Positions 38,203-46,660 of a DNA stretch of 64,000 nucleotides are shown here, in pieces. Made by a program: the position numbers and the translations under genes. Origin of the DNA: Fibrella aquatilis (GTDB taxonomy: Bacteria > Bacteroidota > Bacteroidia > Cytophagales > Spirosomataceae); the NCBI RefSeq assembly GCF_017353255.1, contig NZ_JAFMYU010000004.1, positions 186,001 through 250,000 of the forward strand. Direction: 5' to 3'. Positions within the stretch are counted from its first letter, which is position 1. Each line of letters opens with the position of its first letter. The notes under the pieces were generated by a model. It had not been told where the DNA came from. It made no database searches and saw only the letters and a program-made list of their open reading frames with translations.

Positions 38203-41200
38203 TTACGCGGCAGTTTCTTGAGTGCTTTCTTGCTTAGGACCTTCATCTTTGTTACGGATCTTGGTCAGATAAGCAATTTGTGGCCGTACGTTGATTTCCT
38301 CGAGTACGTGGAAAGCACGCTCGTTTAACTCGGTACTCAACACCTTCGAGATTGTGCTCTCTGGGTTATTCATATCACCAAAGATGATGGCATCCGTTGG
38401 GCAAGCCTGCGCACAAGCTGATTGAATCTCGTCTGGCAATGGCCGACGGCGTTCCTTCTTGGCTGTCAGCTTGCCTTCCTGAATACGCTGTACGCAGAAT
38501 GAGCATTTTTCAATAACACCCCGCGACCGAACCGTAACGTCTGGGTTAATGACCATTTTGCCCAAATCGTTATTGAACTGATAGTCAAACTTGTCCTCAT
38601 CATGGTATTTAAACCAATTGAAGCGGCGGACTTTGTATGGACAGTTGTTAGCGCAATAACGGGTACCAATACACCGGTTATAGGTCATTTGGTTCAATCC
38701 TTCTGTGCTATGGGTCGTTGCCAATACCGGGCAAACCGTTTCGCAAGGAGCGTTGCTACAATGCTGGCAAAGCATAGGCTGAAACGTGACCTCAGGATTG
38801 GCCGAAGCAACCTCCAACGCTTTGTACCCAGCGATAGCACCCATCTTTTCCGGTTCGGCATCGCTACTGTAATACCGGTCGATCCGCATCCAATGCATCT
38901 CGCGACGAGCAAGCACCTCATCACGACCAACTGTGGGCGTGTTATTCTCAGAGATACAACCTACTACACAGGCGCCACAGCCAATACATGAGTTCAGGTC
39001 AATAACCATACCCCATGAGTGGTTTGGCTTGCCATAGCCATGCCAGAGCGTAATGTCGGTGGCTGGAACCGGGCCTTTAGCCGTTTCCACTTTGGGTTCA
39101 TAGCGACCCTCGCGCGGATTTTTCTGGTAACGAGCCAAAATACCTTCTTGGAGCACCGCCTTACGGCCCATCACTGTTTCGTGGGTCTGAGTCTGGGCAA
39201 TTTCGTGACGACCGCTACGTTTAGCAACTGTAGCAACAGGTGCAGCCATCTGAACAAATCCGCCCGCCAATGTAGCCAGCGGGTACGCATTCTGACCAAC
39301 GCCATCAGCGCAACGACCTGCTTTTGACCGACCATAACCAATAGCTACTGCCACGGTTTGATCTGCCTGACCAGGCTGAATCAGGATAGGTAATTCAATC
39401 GACTTACCAGCTACGTCAATGCTGACCAACTCATTTTGTTCAACGCCTAGGTCAGCAGCTGTTTTCTGCGATACGGCAGCGTAGTTATCCCAACAGGCCT
39501 TAGAGACCGGATCTGGGAACTCCTGTAGCCAGGGGTTATTAGCTTGCGAACCAGTACCGATACCCACTTTTTCGTACAGCGCCACTTCCATACCCGTGGT
39601 AGGCTTGTAGCGGGTGGCAATGGCAGCACCAGCAGCGGCTAGGTTACCAGCAAAAGTGGCAGCAACGGGAATAATTGCAATAGCAGGCTCGAAAACACCA
39701 TCGTGTAAAGCCTTGATCCAGAAAGCGTCAAAGCTAACAAAACCAGTTGCTTTTGGATATTGGTTGGCTTTCCACTGACGCTTCACGTACTCCTGATAAT
39801 CGTTTGGCAAACCCGCCCACGTTAGCAGGCTCGTCTGCATCTGACGGGTTTTGTAGATGTGCGTAATGGCTGGCTGCGTCAGGCTGTAGTGGCCCGTTAT
39901 TGGCTCAGCATCGTTCCACGATTCCAGAAAGTGAGGCGCAGGCGTAATATATTTCGTTAATGAGCCAGTTTCATCGGCACGGTCGCCGAAGTAAACAGAC
40001 AGAGGCACCTTCGCAAGAGCTTGTGCAATTTCGGCACCACGAGGATGGTCGTATACCGGGTTGGCAGCGAAGAACATAACGCCCTGTACCTGACCAGCCT
40101 TTAGCTCATTTACAAAGGCATTCATCTGCTGATCATTGCCCTGGCGGGTGTTGACCGCAACAGCTAGGTTAATAGTCGATGCATAGCTACCAAGGAGGCT
40201 GTTCAGGGCATTAACAACGACCTGCACGTTAGGATCATTCGATCCGGCTACTACCAGCGCCCGCCCACGTGAGGCGATCAGGTCCGCAGCGGCTTTGTCC
40301 AGATATTGAACCGTCACGGCTGGCGCACTGATAGGCGTGGCACCCAACTTAGCAGCTACCTTATTATACAAACTGGCAACAACCAGACCCTCCTGCGAAG
40401 GCTTATACGTACCACGGTAGTCAGCGTTAGAACCAGTCATTGATAGAATCGTCTCAAACTGGTAGTGACGCGACATTTGTTTGTTGCCCCCTCCTACTGC
40501 ACCAATCTTACGCGTTTTAGCGTAATCTTTCATGTAGTTCAGCGGGGCAATCCAGGTACCCAAAAAGTCAGCACCAATGCTAACAATAGTTTTGGCCTTG
40601 CTGAAGTCATAAGTAGGTACAACCGCACGACCAAATGAGGCTTGGTTAGCCTGTACAATGCCCGATGCCGAATTGGCATCGTACATGACGTGCTTAACCG
40701 TAGGGTATTTTGTGGCAAAATCAGCGATCACCGCTTTCGTCGATGGGCTAATGATAGTAGACGTCACTAACCGGATGGCACCACCTTTTGCAGCAATGGC
40801 CGCTAATTGGCTCGTGATTTCTTTATCAACAGTTTCCCACTTGGCATCATTAGCCCCCTTCTTTGGTCCTTTCAGTTTGTCGATGTCATACAACGACAGC
40901 ACAGCAGCCTGAACGCGGGCTGTTGTGCCACCCTTAGTAACACTCGACAGTGGGTTGCCCTCAATCTTGATGGGTCGACCTTCCCGCGTTTCTACCAGAA
41001 TACTGGCATACTCACCACCATCTGTGTAGGTCGACGCGTAATAGTCTGAGATTGATGGAAACGTCCCCTCTGGCTTATTGAGGTATGGGATTGCTTTATG
41101 TACAGGGGTTTCGCAGGCGGCTAACGATACAGCAGCCATACCGAAACCAATTGTCTTCAAAAAATCGCGGCGGGGGGCATTTGAACCATCAAATATGCTT

Positions 41201-41394
41201 TGCAAATCGTTTGCCGAAGGTTCAACGAACTCCGACTGCGAATGCTTCACGAAGGTTGCGTCGTTACGCAGTTCCTCTACACCCTTCCAGTACCGCTTGG
41301 TTACTTGTTCCATATAGTCATTGTTCCAACCAGAAAACCCCTGTGGTTGGGCTGAGAGATTAATAGTGGCACTTTGAACATTCAAGACCGCCAA
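38203..41394 (-). CDS. actB: Alternative complex III iron-sulfur subunit ActB
   Basis: 1063 residues. After a 74-residue leader there is a twin-arginine motif, NAPRRDFLKTIGFGM, whose hydrophobic stretch ends in LAAC, a possible lipobox. The middle part (about 130-740) is a molybdopterin-oxidoreductase-like domain that in ACIII has lost its cofactor. The C-terminal ferredoxin part has four Cys clusters: CIGCGACVVGC, CQHCSNAPCETVC, CIGTRYCANNCPY and CSFC with a later CAQAC. ActB passes electrons from quinol to the hemes of ActA. The start lies 35 nt inside the end of actA, implying translational coupling. Confidence 0.95.
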   Translation of the reverse strand: MAVLNVQSATINLSAQPQGFSGWNNDYMEQVTKRYWKGVEELRNDATFVKHSQSEFVEPSANDLQSIFDGSNAPRRDFLKTIGFGMAAVSLAACETPVHKAIPYLNKPEGTFPSISDYYASTYTDGGEYASILVETREGRPIKIEGNPLSSVTKGGTTARVQAAVLSLYDIDKLKGPKKGANDAKWETVDKEITSQLAAIAAKGGAIRLVTSTIISPSTKAVIADFATKYPTVKHVMYDANSASGIVQANQASFGRAVVPTYDFSKAKTIVSIGADFLGTWIAPLNYMKDYAKTRKIGAVGGGNKQMSRHYQFETILSMTGSNADYRGTYKPSQEGLVVASLYNKVAAKLGATPISAPAVTVQYLDKAAADLIASRGRALVVAGSNDPNVQVVVNALNSLLGSYASTINLAVAVNTRQGNDQQMNAFVNELKAGQVQGVMFFAANPVYDHPRGAEIAQALAKVPLSVYFGDRADETGSLTKYITPAPHFLESWNDAEPITGHYSLTQPAITHIYKTRQMQTSLLTWAGLPNDYQEYVKRQWKANQYPKATGFVSFDAFWIKALHDGVFEPAIAIIPVAATFAGNLAAAGAAIATRYKPTTGMEVALYEKVGIGTGSQANNPWLQEFPDPVSKACWDNYAAVSQKTAADLGVEQNELVSIDVAGKSIELPILIQPGQADQTVAVAIGYGRSKAGRCADGVGQNAYPLATLAGGFVQMAAPVATVAKRSGRHEIAQTQTHETVMGRKAVLQEGILARYQKNPREGRYEPKVETAKGPVPATDITLWHGYGKPNHSWGMVIDLNSCIGCGACVVGCISENNTPTVGRDEVLARREMHWMRIDRYYSSDAEPEKMGAIAGYKALEVASANPEVTFQPMLCQHCSNAPCETVCPVLATTHSTEGLNQMTYNRCIGTRYCANNCPYKVRRFNWFKYHDEDKFDYQFNNDLGKMVINPDVTVRSRGVIEKCSFCVQRIQEGKLTAKKERRRPLPDEIQSACAQACPTDAIIFGDMNNPESTISKVLSTELNERAFHVLEEINVRPQIAYLTKIRNKDEGPKQESTQETAA

Positions 41395-42700
41395 TGTTGG
41401 CCACCTTCAATGGCTCCCTTGATTCTTTGCGGTGCAGGGCAACCAGCTTATCGTAATAAGCATTGTCTTTGGTATTCACCTCCGTCTTACGATGGCAGTC
41501 GATACACCAACCCATAGTCAATGATGAGCGCTGCTCAACAACCTCCATTTTCTGAATTTCACCGTGGCAGCTTTGGCATTGAACGTTACCCACATTTACG
41601 TGCTGAGCGTGGTTGAAATACGCCAGGTCGGGTAGGTTATGGACCCGAATCCACTCGATCGGTTGGTTGTTTTCAATGGCTGCGTAGATCTTCTGAATCT
41701 CTGGCGACTCTTTCTTGATGACGCCATGGCAGTTCATACAGATGTTGGCCGCCGGAATGGTGGCCGACTTGCCCTTGTTCACGCCTGTATGGCAGTAGTT
41801 ACAATCGATCTTGTATTGACCGGCGTGTAGTTTGTGCGAATAGGCTATGGGTTGCTTTGGCGCGTAACCCTGCTGAATACCAATAGAATAAAGACCGTCG
41901 ATAGACATCTTGGTAGCCACAAATAAGAACAGCCAAATAGCTACCGAACGAACTGTCGAGTTGCTGACGGTATTGGTCAATCCTTCACGCAGGCGCTGAA
42001 CAAGCGGTACGGTTGGTGTCGTAGAATCCAGCCCTACGGCCTGTGGGCTAACGGCTTTCGACAGAATGTTGACGATGACAAACAAAACGCCCAGTACCAA
42101 TAACATGACAACCAGCAGAGCCACCAACACAAGGGTGAATAGCTCTGATGGGCCAGATGAGGCGGCGGCTGTAGTAGTACCACCAGAGGCGGCACCACCT
42201 GCTGGAGTTGCAGCAACTGCTGCTTTTGGTGCACTCTCTGAATCGATGTAATCCAGAATACCATCAATATCTTTATCGGTCAGATTGGGAAACGAAGACA
42301 TCTGCACCTTATTATATTGATTGTAAATCTTCACCGCGTAGGCATCTCCAGATGCAACCACAGCAGACGAGTTACGAATCCATTTATGGAGCCAGTCGGC
42401 ACTAGGCGTGCGCTGACGAACGCCTTTCAAACCTGGTCCCACCAGCGCTACTTCGCTGGTATTGTGGCACTGTTGACAGTTATTGGTAAAGAGTTCTTTT
42501 CCCTTTGCCACGTCCCCTCCACCTCCGGCGGCGGGTGCTGCTGCGGCCACTGCTGGCCCGCCCCCACCTTGTGCTGCCGACGAGTCCTGCGCATTGACTT
42601 GACCTCCATTGACTAATAGAGTCGTCGCCAGAGCAAATGCTCCGCAAAACTTACCTAAACGGCTCATAACGAATGATTTATGATCTTGATTTACTTGCAT
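41360..42700 (-). CDS. actA: Alternative complex III multiheme cytochrome ActA with extra N-terminal cytochrome c domain
   Basis: 446 residues from the ATG at 42700, which has a rare strong Shine-Dalgarno (GGAGG, 7 nt upstream); the open frame to 42769 crosses the promoter. An ATG at 42667 is also possible. A signal peptide ends near VNAQ. Six CxxCH sites are seen: CQQCH (75-79) in an N-terminal monoheme domain, then after two membrane helices (about 185-215 and 250-268) CNYCH, CMNCH, CQSCH, CIDCH and a C-terminal CSKCHY. The five C-terminal sites are the classical ActA pentaheme; the sixth is an added domain with an Ala/Gly-rich linker. The protein hands electrons to ActE and the oxidase. 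Confidence 0.92.
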   Translation of the reverse strand: MQVNQDHKSFVMSRLGKFCGAFALATTLLVNGGQVNAQDSSAAQGGGGPAVAAAAPAAGGGGDVAKGKELFTNNCQQCHNTSEVALVGPGLKGVRQRTPSADWLHKWIRNSSAVVASGDAYAVKIYNQYNKVQMSSFPNLTDKDIDGILDYIDSESAPKAAVAATPAGGAASGGTTTAAASSGPSELFTLVLVALLVVMLLVLGVLFVIVNILSKAVSPQAVGLDSTTPTVPLVQRLREGLTNTVSNSTVRSVAIWLFLFVATKMSIDGLYSIGIQQGYAPKQPIAYSHKLHAGQYKIDCNYCHTGVNKGKSATIPAANICMNCHGVIKKESPEIQKIYAAIENNQPIEWIRVHNLPDLAYFNHAQHVNVGNVQCQSCHGEIQKMEVVEQRSSLTMGWCIDCHRKTEVNTKDNAYYDKLVALHRKESREPLKVANIGGLECSKCHY

Positions 42701-42727
42701 GATGTGCCTCCGTAAAGCATTGGCCCA

Positions 42728-42759
42728 CAAAAGTAAGCCACGATTGCCACAATACAAAA
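42728..42759 (-). promoter_or_regulatory. Promoter of the ACIII-cytochrome oxidase operon
   Basis: On the minus strand TTTTG (42755-42759), exactly 19 nt, then TACTTTTG (42728-42735), a full match to the Bacteroidota consensus. The predicted start is about 20 nt before the actA ATG at 42700. No comparable promoter was found further down the operon. Confidence 0.8.
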
Positions 42760-42864
42760 GCCGCTCCAAAGCTATTTCAAAGGGGTTTTTTGATTGGGCG
42801 TAAGCCTACTTAACTACTAAACTAAGCCGACCTCCAATAGGCTAAAAAGTTCACGGAATTTTAT

Positions 42865-42902
42865 CAAAAAAAGAGCCGCCATCGCAAAAACACGATGGCG
42901 GC
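42865..42902 (-). terminator. Terminator of tRNA-Cys
   Basis: Perfect 10-bp stem GCCGCCATCG (42875-42884) with 42893-42902, 8-nt loop, then a U-run (42866-42872) in minus-strand RNA, 15 nt after the tRNA 3' end. Confidence 0.88.
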
Positions 42903-42916
42903 TTCGGAAAACGGTG

Positions 42917-42987
42917 AGGTTCCGAGCGGATTCGAACCGCTGTAGCAGCTTTTGCAGAGCTGAGCCTAGCCACTCGGCCACGGAACC
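42917..42987 (-). tRNA. tRNA-Cys (GCA anticodon)
   Basis: 71 nt without an encoded CCA. Acceptor GGTTCCG/CGGAACC, discriminator T; the anticodon loop reads CTGCAAA; T-arm CGGTTCGAATCCG. A single-gene transcript between rpsA and actA. Confidence 0.95.
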
Positions 42988-43003
42988 TTATTTACTGATG
43001 TTG

Positions 43004-43035
43004 CAAAGGTACTCCTTTACCCGTTAAGGACAAAA
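43004..43035 (-). promoter_or_regulatory. Promoter of tRNA-Cys
   Basis: On the minus strand TTTTG (43031-43035), exactly 19 nt, then TACCTTTG (43004-43011), a full consensus match. The -33 box lies within the rpsA terminator hairpin. Confidence 0.78.
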
Positions 43036-43069
43036 GCGTTTCCCAACTTTATGCCAGGAAACGCTTTTG
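43031..43069 (-). terminator. Terminator of rpsA
   Basis: Perfect 13-base arms CAAAAGCGTTTCC (43031-43043) and complement (43057-43069), 13-nt loop, 33 nt after the rpsA stop. The 3' arm on the minus strand ends in TTTTG, which also serves as the -33 element of the tRNA-Cys promoter. Confidence 0.85.
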
Positions 43070-43101
43070 TACTGTACTCAATTACTAGACCAGCAGGCTG
43101 C

Positions 43102-44907
43102 TTAGTTACGGCCTTCCATCTGCTCTTTCAGCGCAGCCAGTGCGTCGAGATCGCCGAGGGTAGCGCCGCGCTGATCACCCTGCGCTGCCGAAGTAGCAGG
43201 AGCTTTGTCGGCCTTGGCGGCTTTGGGCTTTGCGTCTTTGTTGGCAGAAGCAGGCTCACTCTTCTCCTGCCAGGTGCGCGTGTGTGACAGCATGATCCGC
43301 TTGTCTTCCTTCGAGAACTCGGTCACGCGGAAGTCGAGCGACTCGCCGACTTCAGCGAACGACCCGTCTTCCTTAGCCAGGTTCCGCAGGGTGCAGAAGC
43401 CTTCGATACCGTAGGGCAGTTCCAGCGTGGCCATCTTGTCGTTTTTCGACAGAACGGTGCAGCGGTGAACCGAGCCTACGGTGAAGGTATCTTCAAACGT
43501 ATCCCAGGGGTTTTCTTCGAGTTGCTTGTGACCCAGTGCCAAACGACGGTTGTCTACGTCCAGCTCAAGTACTACCACGTCGAGGTTCTCACCTGCTTTG
43601 GTGAAGTCTGATGGGTGCTTGATTTTCTTGGTCCATGACAGATCTGACACGTGTACCAGACCGTCGATGCCCTCTTCCAGTTCGAGGAACAGGCCGAAGT
43701 TGGTCAGGTTACGCACAATACCCGTGTGGCGGCTGCCAACGGCATATTTGGTGGTCAGGTCTGGGCGCGTCCAGGGGTCAGCCGAGAGTTGCTTAATGCC
43801 CAACGACATTTTCCGGTCTTGCCGGTCGAGCGTAAGTACGACAGCTTCTACTTCGTCGCCCACTTTCAGAAATTCCTGTGGGTTACGCAGGTGCTGCGAC
43901 CATGACATTTCCGACACGTGGATCAGGCCTTCTACACCCGGCATAATTTCGAGGAAGGCACCGTAATCGGCAACGTTCACGATGCGGCCTTTCACTTTTG
44001 AACCAACCTGAATGTCTTCGGTGAGGGCATCCCACGGGTGAGCCTGAAGTTGCTTCATGCCCAGTGAAATACGCTTCTTCTCTTCGTCGAAATCCAGCAC
44101 CACCACGTTCACACGCTGATCGAGGTTGAGGACTTCCGATGGGTGGCTGATACGGCCCCACGAGATATCGGTAATGTGCAGCAGACCATCTACACCACCC
44201 AGATCGATAAATACACCGAAGTTGGTCATGTTTTTGATCACGCCTTCTAGTACCTGACCTTTTTCGAGGTTGTTAAGGATTTGGGCGCGTTGTGCTTCCA
44301 GATCTTTTTCGATCAGGACTTTGTGCGAAACCACCACGTTATCATTGGCGTAGTTGATTTTCACCACTTTCACTTCCATCTTCTTGCCAACGTAGATGTC
44401 GAAGTCACGAATGGGCTTCACATCAATCTGCGAACCAGGCAGGAAGGCTTCAACGCCATAGATGTCAACGATCAGACCGCCTTTGGTGCGGCGCTTCACA
44501 AAGCCGTCGATCACCAGATCATCATCGAGGGCTTTCTGAATATTTTTCCAGGCAGTGATTACTTTGGCTTTCTTACGCGACAGCACCAGTTGCCCGTTGG
44601 GGTCTTCCTGATTCTCTACGTATACGTCAACCTGATCGCCAACTTTCAGGTCAGGCAGATCCCGGAATTCGGATGAGGGCACCAAGCCGTCCGATTTAAA
44701 GCCGATGTTGAGGAGGATTTCACGGTCTGTAATCCCTACAACCGTTCCTAGCACTACATCTTTCTCATTTACCTCGGTCAGTGTACCGTCGTACATCTGC
44801 TCTAGGCTCTCCCGCTCAGCGGCGGAGTAGCCGCTACCGAACCCTTTGTTGTCTGCCCGATCCCAATCAAATTCGGGCAAGTTTGCAGTCTGCTGCGATT
44901 TGCTCAT
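43102..44907 (-). CDS. rpsA: 30S ribosomal protein S1
   Basis: 601 residues with successive S1 RNA-binding repeats, seen as GTVVGITDREILLNIGFKSD, VDGFVKRRTKGGLIVDIYGV, LEGVIKNMTNFGVFIDLGGV, KGRIVNVADYGAFLEIMPGV and TGIVRNLTNFGLFLELEEGI, plus a weaker sixth. The C-terminal tail is Lys/Ala-rich. S1 helps mRNA bind to the 30S subunit; in Bacteroidota, where Shine-Dalgarno sites are scarce, it is thought to be especially important for initiation. Probably monocistronic, with its own -7 box and terminator. Confidence 0.97.
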   Translation of the reverse strand: MSKSQQTANLPEFDWDRADNKGFGSGYSAAERESLEQMYDGTLTEVNEKDVVLGTVVGITDREILLNIGFKSDGLVPSSEFRDLPDLKVGDQVDVYVENQEDPNGQLVLSRKKAKVITAWKNIQKALDDDLVIDGFVKRRTKGGLIVDIYGVEAFLPGSQIDVKPIRDFDIYVGKKMEVKVVKINYANDNVVVSHKVLIEKDLEAQRAQILNNLEKGQVLEGVIKNMTNFGVFIDLGGVDGLLHITDISWGRISHPSEVLNLDQRVNVVVLDFDEEKKRISLGMKQLQAHPWDALTEDIQVGSKVKGRIVNVADYGAFLEIMPGVEGLIHVSEMSWSQHLRNPQEFLKVGDEVEAVVLTLDRQDRKMSLGIKQLSADPWTRPDLTTKYAVGSRHTGIVRNLTNFGLFLELEEGIDGLVHVSDLSWTKKIKHPSDFTKAGENLDVVVLELDVDNRRLALGHKQLEENPWDTFEDTFTVGSVHRCTVLSKNDKMATLELPYGIEGFCTLRNLAKEDGSFAEVGESLDFRVTEFSKEDKRIMLSHTRTWQEKSEPASANKDAKPKAAKADKAPATSAAQGDQRGATLGDLDALAALKEQMEGRN

Positions 44908-45035
44908 AAAATGGTTTTACCTGACCCACTCATACATCCACCTGCCGGGTCGTGACAAATAGACTTTAGTTTAAAATTAGATGGGCCTTAATCAGCCCTG
45001 TTTGTCATTTACCTTCTCTTTTACGAAAAGGACTG

Positions 45036-45043
45036 CAAAGATA
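45036..45043 (-). promoter_or_regulatory. Putative -7 box of rpsA
   Basis: TATCTTTG on the minus strand, giving a leader of about 120 nt before the rpsA ATG. No TTG at the usual 19-nt spacing. Confidence 0.45.
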
Positions 45044-45056
45044 GTGATTACATGAC

Positions 45057-45084
45057 AAAAAAAAGCCCGGCGTTTCGGCCGGAC
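45057..45084 (-). terminator. Terminator of the HNH endonuclease gene
   Basis: In minus-strand RNA GUCCGGC pairs with GCCGGGC (one G-U pair), followed by U8 (45057-45064), 19 nt after the stop. Confidence 0.82.
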
Positions 45085-45102
45085 TTCTGTGTTACTTGTG
45101 TA

Positions 45103-45621
45103 TTAATCGTAAATGCGTTCTCGCTTCGATGTTAAGAAAGGCATCCAGCTATCGTCAAGTACGCCAGAGAATTCTCGGAGGAAGACAATGAACGATGGCT
45201 TAAAGGGCTTGTGCCGCATTTTCATGTTGGCCTCCTCCGGGGTGAAATCGCCTTTTCGCGAGTTGCATCGTTTGCAGGCGGTAATCAGATTATCCCAGTT
45301 AGTCTTGCCACCGCGCGATTTGGGCATTACGTGGTCCAGGGTCAGTTCATCGGAGGTGCCGCAGTACTGGCAATGATGCCCGTCGCGTTTGAAGATATTC
45401 TGCCGGGTGAGCATAACGCCTTTGTAGGGCAGATGAACGTAACGATGTAGCCGGATAACCGTTGGCATTGGATACTCTTTGTCGATTGTCCGAAGGGCGA
45501 GTGCTTCGGCTTCGGCCACCAGTTCTGCTTTACTAAGGTAAACCAGCAAAAATGCTTTAGGAACAGAACAAATGCTCAGCGCACTGTAATCTTGATTTAA
45601 GACTAATACTTTCCTGCCCAT
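45103..45621 (-). CDS. HNH endonuclease
   Basis: 172 residues. The HNH core is in the middle: CQYCG and CKRC bind a structural zinc, LTLDHVMPKSRGGKTNWDNL contains the catalytic DH and the Asn, and CNSRKGDFTPEE follows. Bacteroidota chromosomes carry a conserved single-copy HNH gene of this size (often annotated McrA-like), whose task is not known to me. It is unlinked to any methylase or phage gene here and lies 100 nt downstream of smpB. Confidence 0.88.
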   Translation of the reverse strand: MGRKVLVLNQDYSALSICSVPKAFLLVYLSKAELVAEAEALALRTIDKEYPMPTVIRLHRYVHLPYKGVMLTRQNIFKRDGHHCQYCGTSDELTLDHVMPKSRGGKTNWDNLITACKRCNSRKGDFTPEEANMKMRHKPFKPSFIVFLREFSGVLDDSWMPFLTSKRERIYD

Positions 45622-45721
45622 ATAGTGGTTGTAGGTCCTCTGTTTGGTAGCAATTTACTCACTTTTCAACATTTCTACAACCATGTTTGCCGGGCCGGAA
45701 AGACAACCTTATCAGGCGGCT

Positions 45722-46189
45722 TTAGTCCTCGTACTGACCGCGTTGCATGTTTCGGGTAGCATCGCGTTCCTTGATGCTATCGCGCTTGTCATACAGCTTC
45801 TTACCCTTCGCCAGCGCAATGTCGATTTTGGCAAATCCACGCGGGTTGGTATACAGGCGAATGGGCACGATGGTTAGCCCCTGATCTTTCAAATTTTCGA
45901 TTAAACGCCGCAGTTCACGTTTGGTGAGCAGCAATTTCCGGTCACGCAGGGGGTCGTGGTTATTGTAAGTGCCTTCTGTATACGTGGAAATGCTCATTTG
46001 GCGGATGAACAGTTCGGTACCTAGAAACAGGCAATAGGCATCCTGCAAGTTTACCTTGCCCTGCCGGATGGACTTTATCTCCGTACCCGTCAAAACCAAA
46101 CCGGCTGTGAAGGTATCGACAAACGAATATTCAAACGAAGCACGACGATTACGAATATCGACTTGCTTAACAATAGAGACTGAGGCCAT
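45722..46189 (-). CDS. smpB: SsrA-binding protein SmpB
   Basis: 155 residues from MASVSIVKQVDIRNRRASFE. Blocks FVAGLVL-like (DTFTAGLVLTGTEIKSIRQG), KVNLQDAYC and HDPLRDRKLLLTKRELRRLI are typical, with the basic C-terminal tail GKKLYDKRDSIKERDATRNM that enters the ribosomal decoding site. SmpB binds tmRNA to rescue stalled ribosomes. The open frame continues 58 codons upstream, but that part has no conserved character. No tmRNA gene was recognised in the upstream non-coding block. Confidence 0.96.
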   Translation of the reverse strand: MASVSIVKQVDIRNRRASFEYSFVDTFTAGLVLTGTEIKSIRQGKVNLQDAYCLFLGTELFIRQMSISTYTEGTYNNHDPLRDRKLLLTKRELRRLIENLKDQGLTIVPIRLYTNPRGFAKIDIALAKGKKLYDKRDSIKERDATRNMQRGQYED

Positions 46190-46267
46190 ACTGAAAAAAG
46201 GGAAATGGGTAATTAGGGGACCGCCCCCCTTGGGGTAGCAGGACAACGTTAAACTGGCTGTATAAAC

Positions 46268-46294
46268 GAAAACCCCGGTCGGTGGACCAGGGTT
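46268..46294 (-). terminator. Terminator-like hairpin ending the candidate ncRNA
   Basis: Ten-base stem with one mismatch (46271-46280 with 46285-46294, AACCCCGGTC against GACCAGGGTT) and a short U4 tract on the minus strand, 79 nt before smpB. Confidence 0.5.
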
Positions 46295-46628
46295 CGGGAA
46301 GTTAATCAATAAACAGACTATTCGATTAGAGAGTCGCCTAACTGGCCAACGTTTCATAAGCAAACTTGCGCTTACTTATGGCATTGAAGCCACAGCCTCA
46401 GGACCCAATACGGCATTGACCAGTCAGAGCGATGTATACAAGACGAAGCGGAGATTTTCACTCCTCTTGCCTTGTGAGGCATCTAAGAATGGGCAAAAAC
46501 AATGCCTAACCGTGCCATGCGGGGCGGATGCACAGGAAAATCGTTAAAAAAAGATCATTCCGGTGAGCAAAGCAGGTTTTTAGTTACTGCTTAAACTAAT
46601 ACGCACACTTCTACAAAAAACGTGCCAA

Positions 46629-46660
46629 CAAAAAAGTCAGCTCATCTATAGGCTGACTTC
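46629..46660 (-). terminator. Terminator of the OmpH-like gene
   Basis: Stem AAGTCAGC (46634-46641) with 46652-46659 and a T6 tract in the minus-strand RNA, 23 nt after the stop codon. An outer CGTGCCA/TGGCACG pair (46621-46627, 46675-46681) encloses it. Confidence 0.85.

Noticed and set aside
42701-42769. Upstream extension of actA to 42769.
   Set aside because: It would place the start upstream of a full consensus promoter (42728-42759); the ATG at 42700 has a good ribosome binding site and leads into a signal peptide.
46190-46363. Possible 58-codon N-terminal extension of SmpB.
   Set aside because: SmpB proteins begin close to the MASVSIV position; the extension is Pro/Leu-rich, not conserved in character, and includes a terminator-like hairpin.
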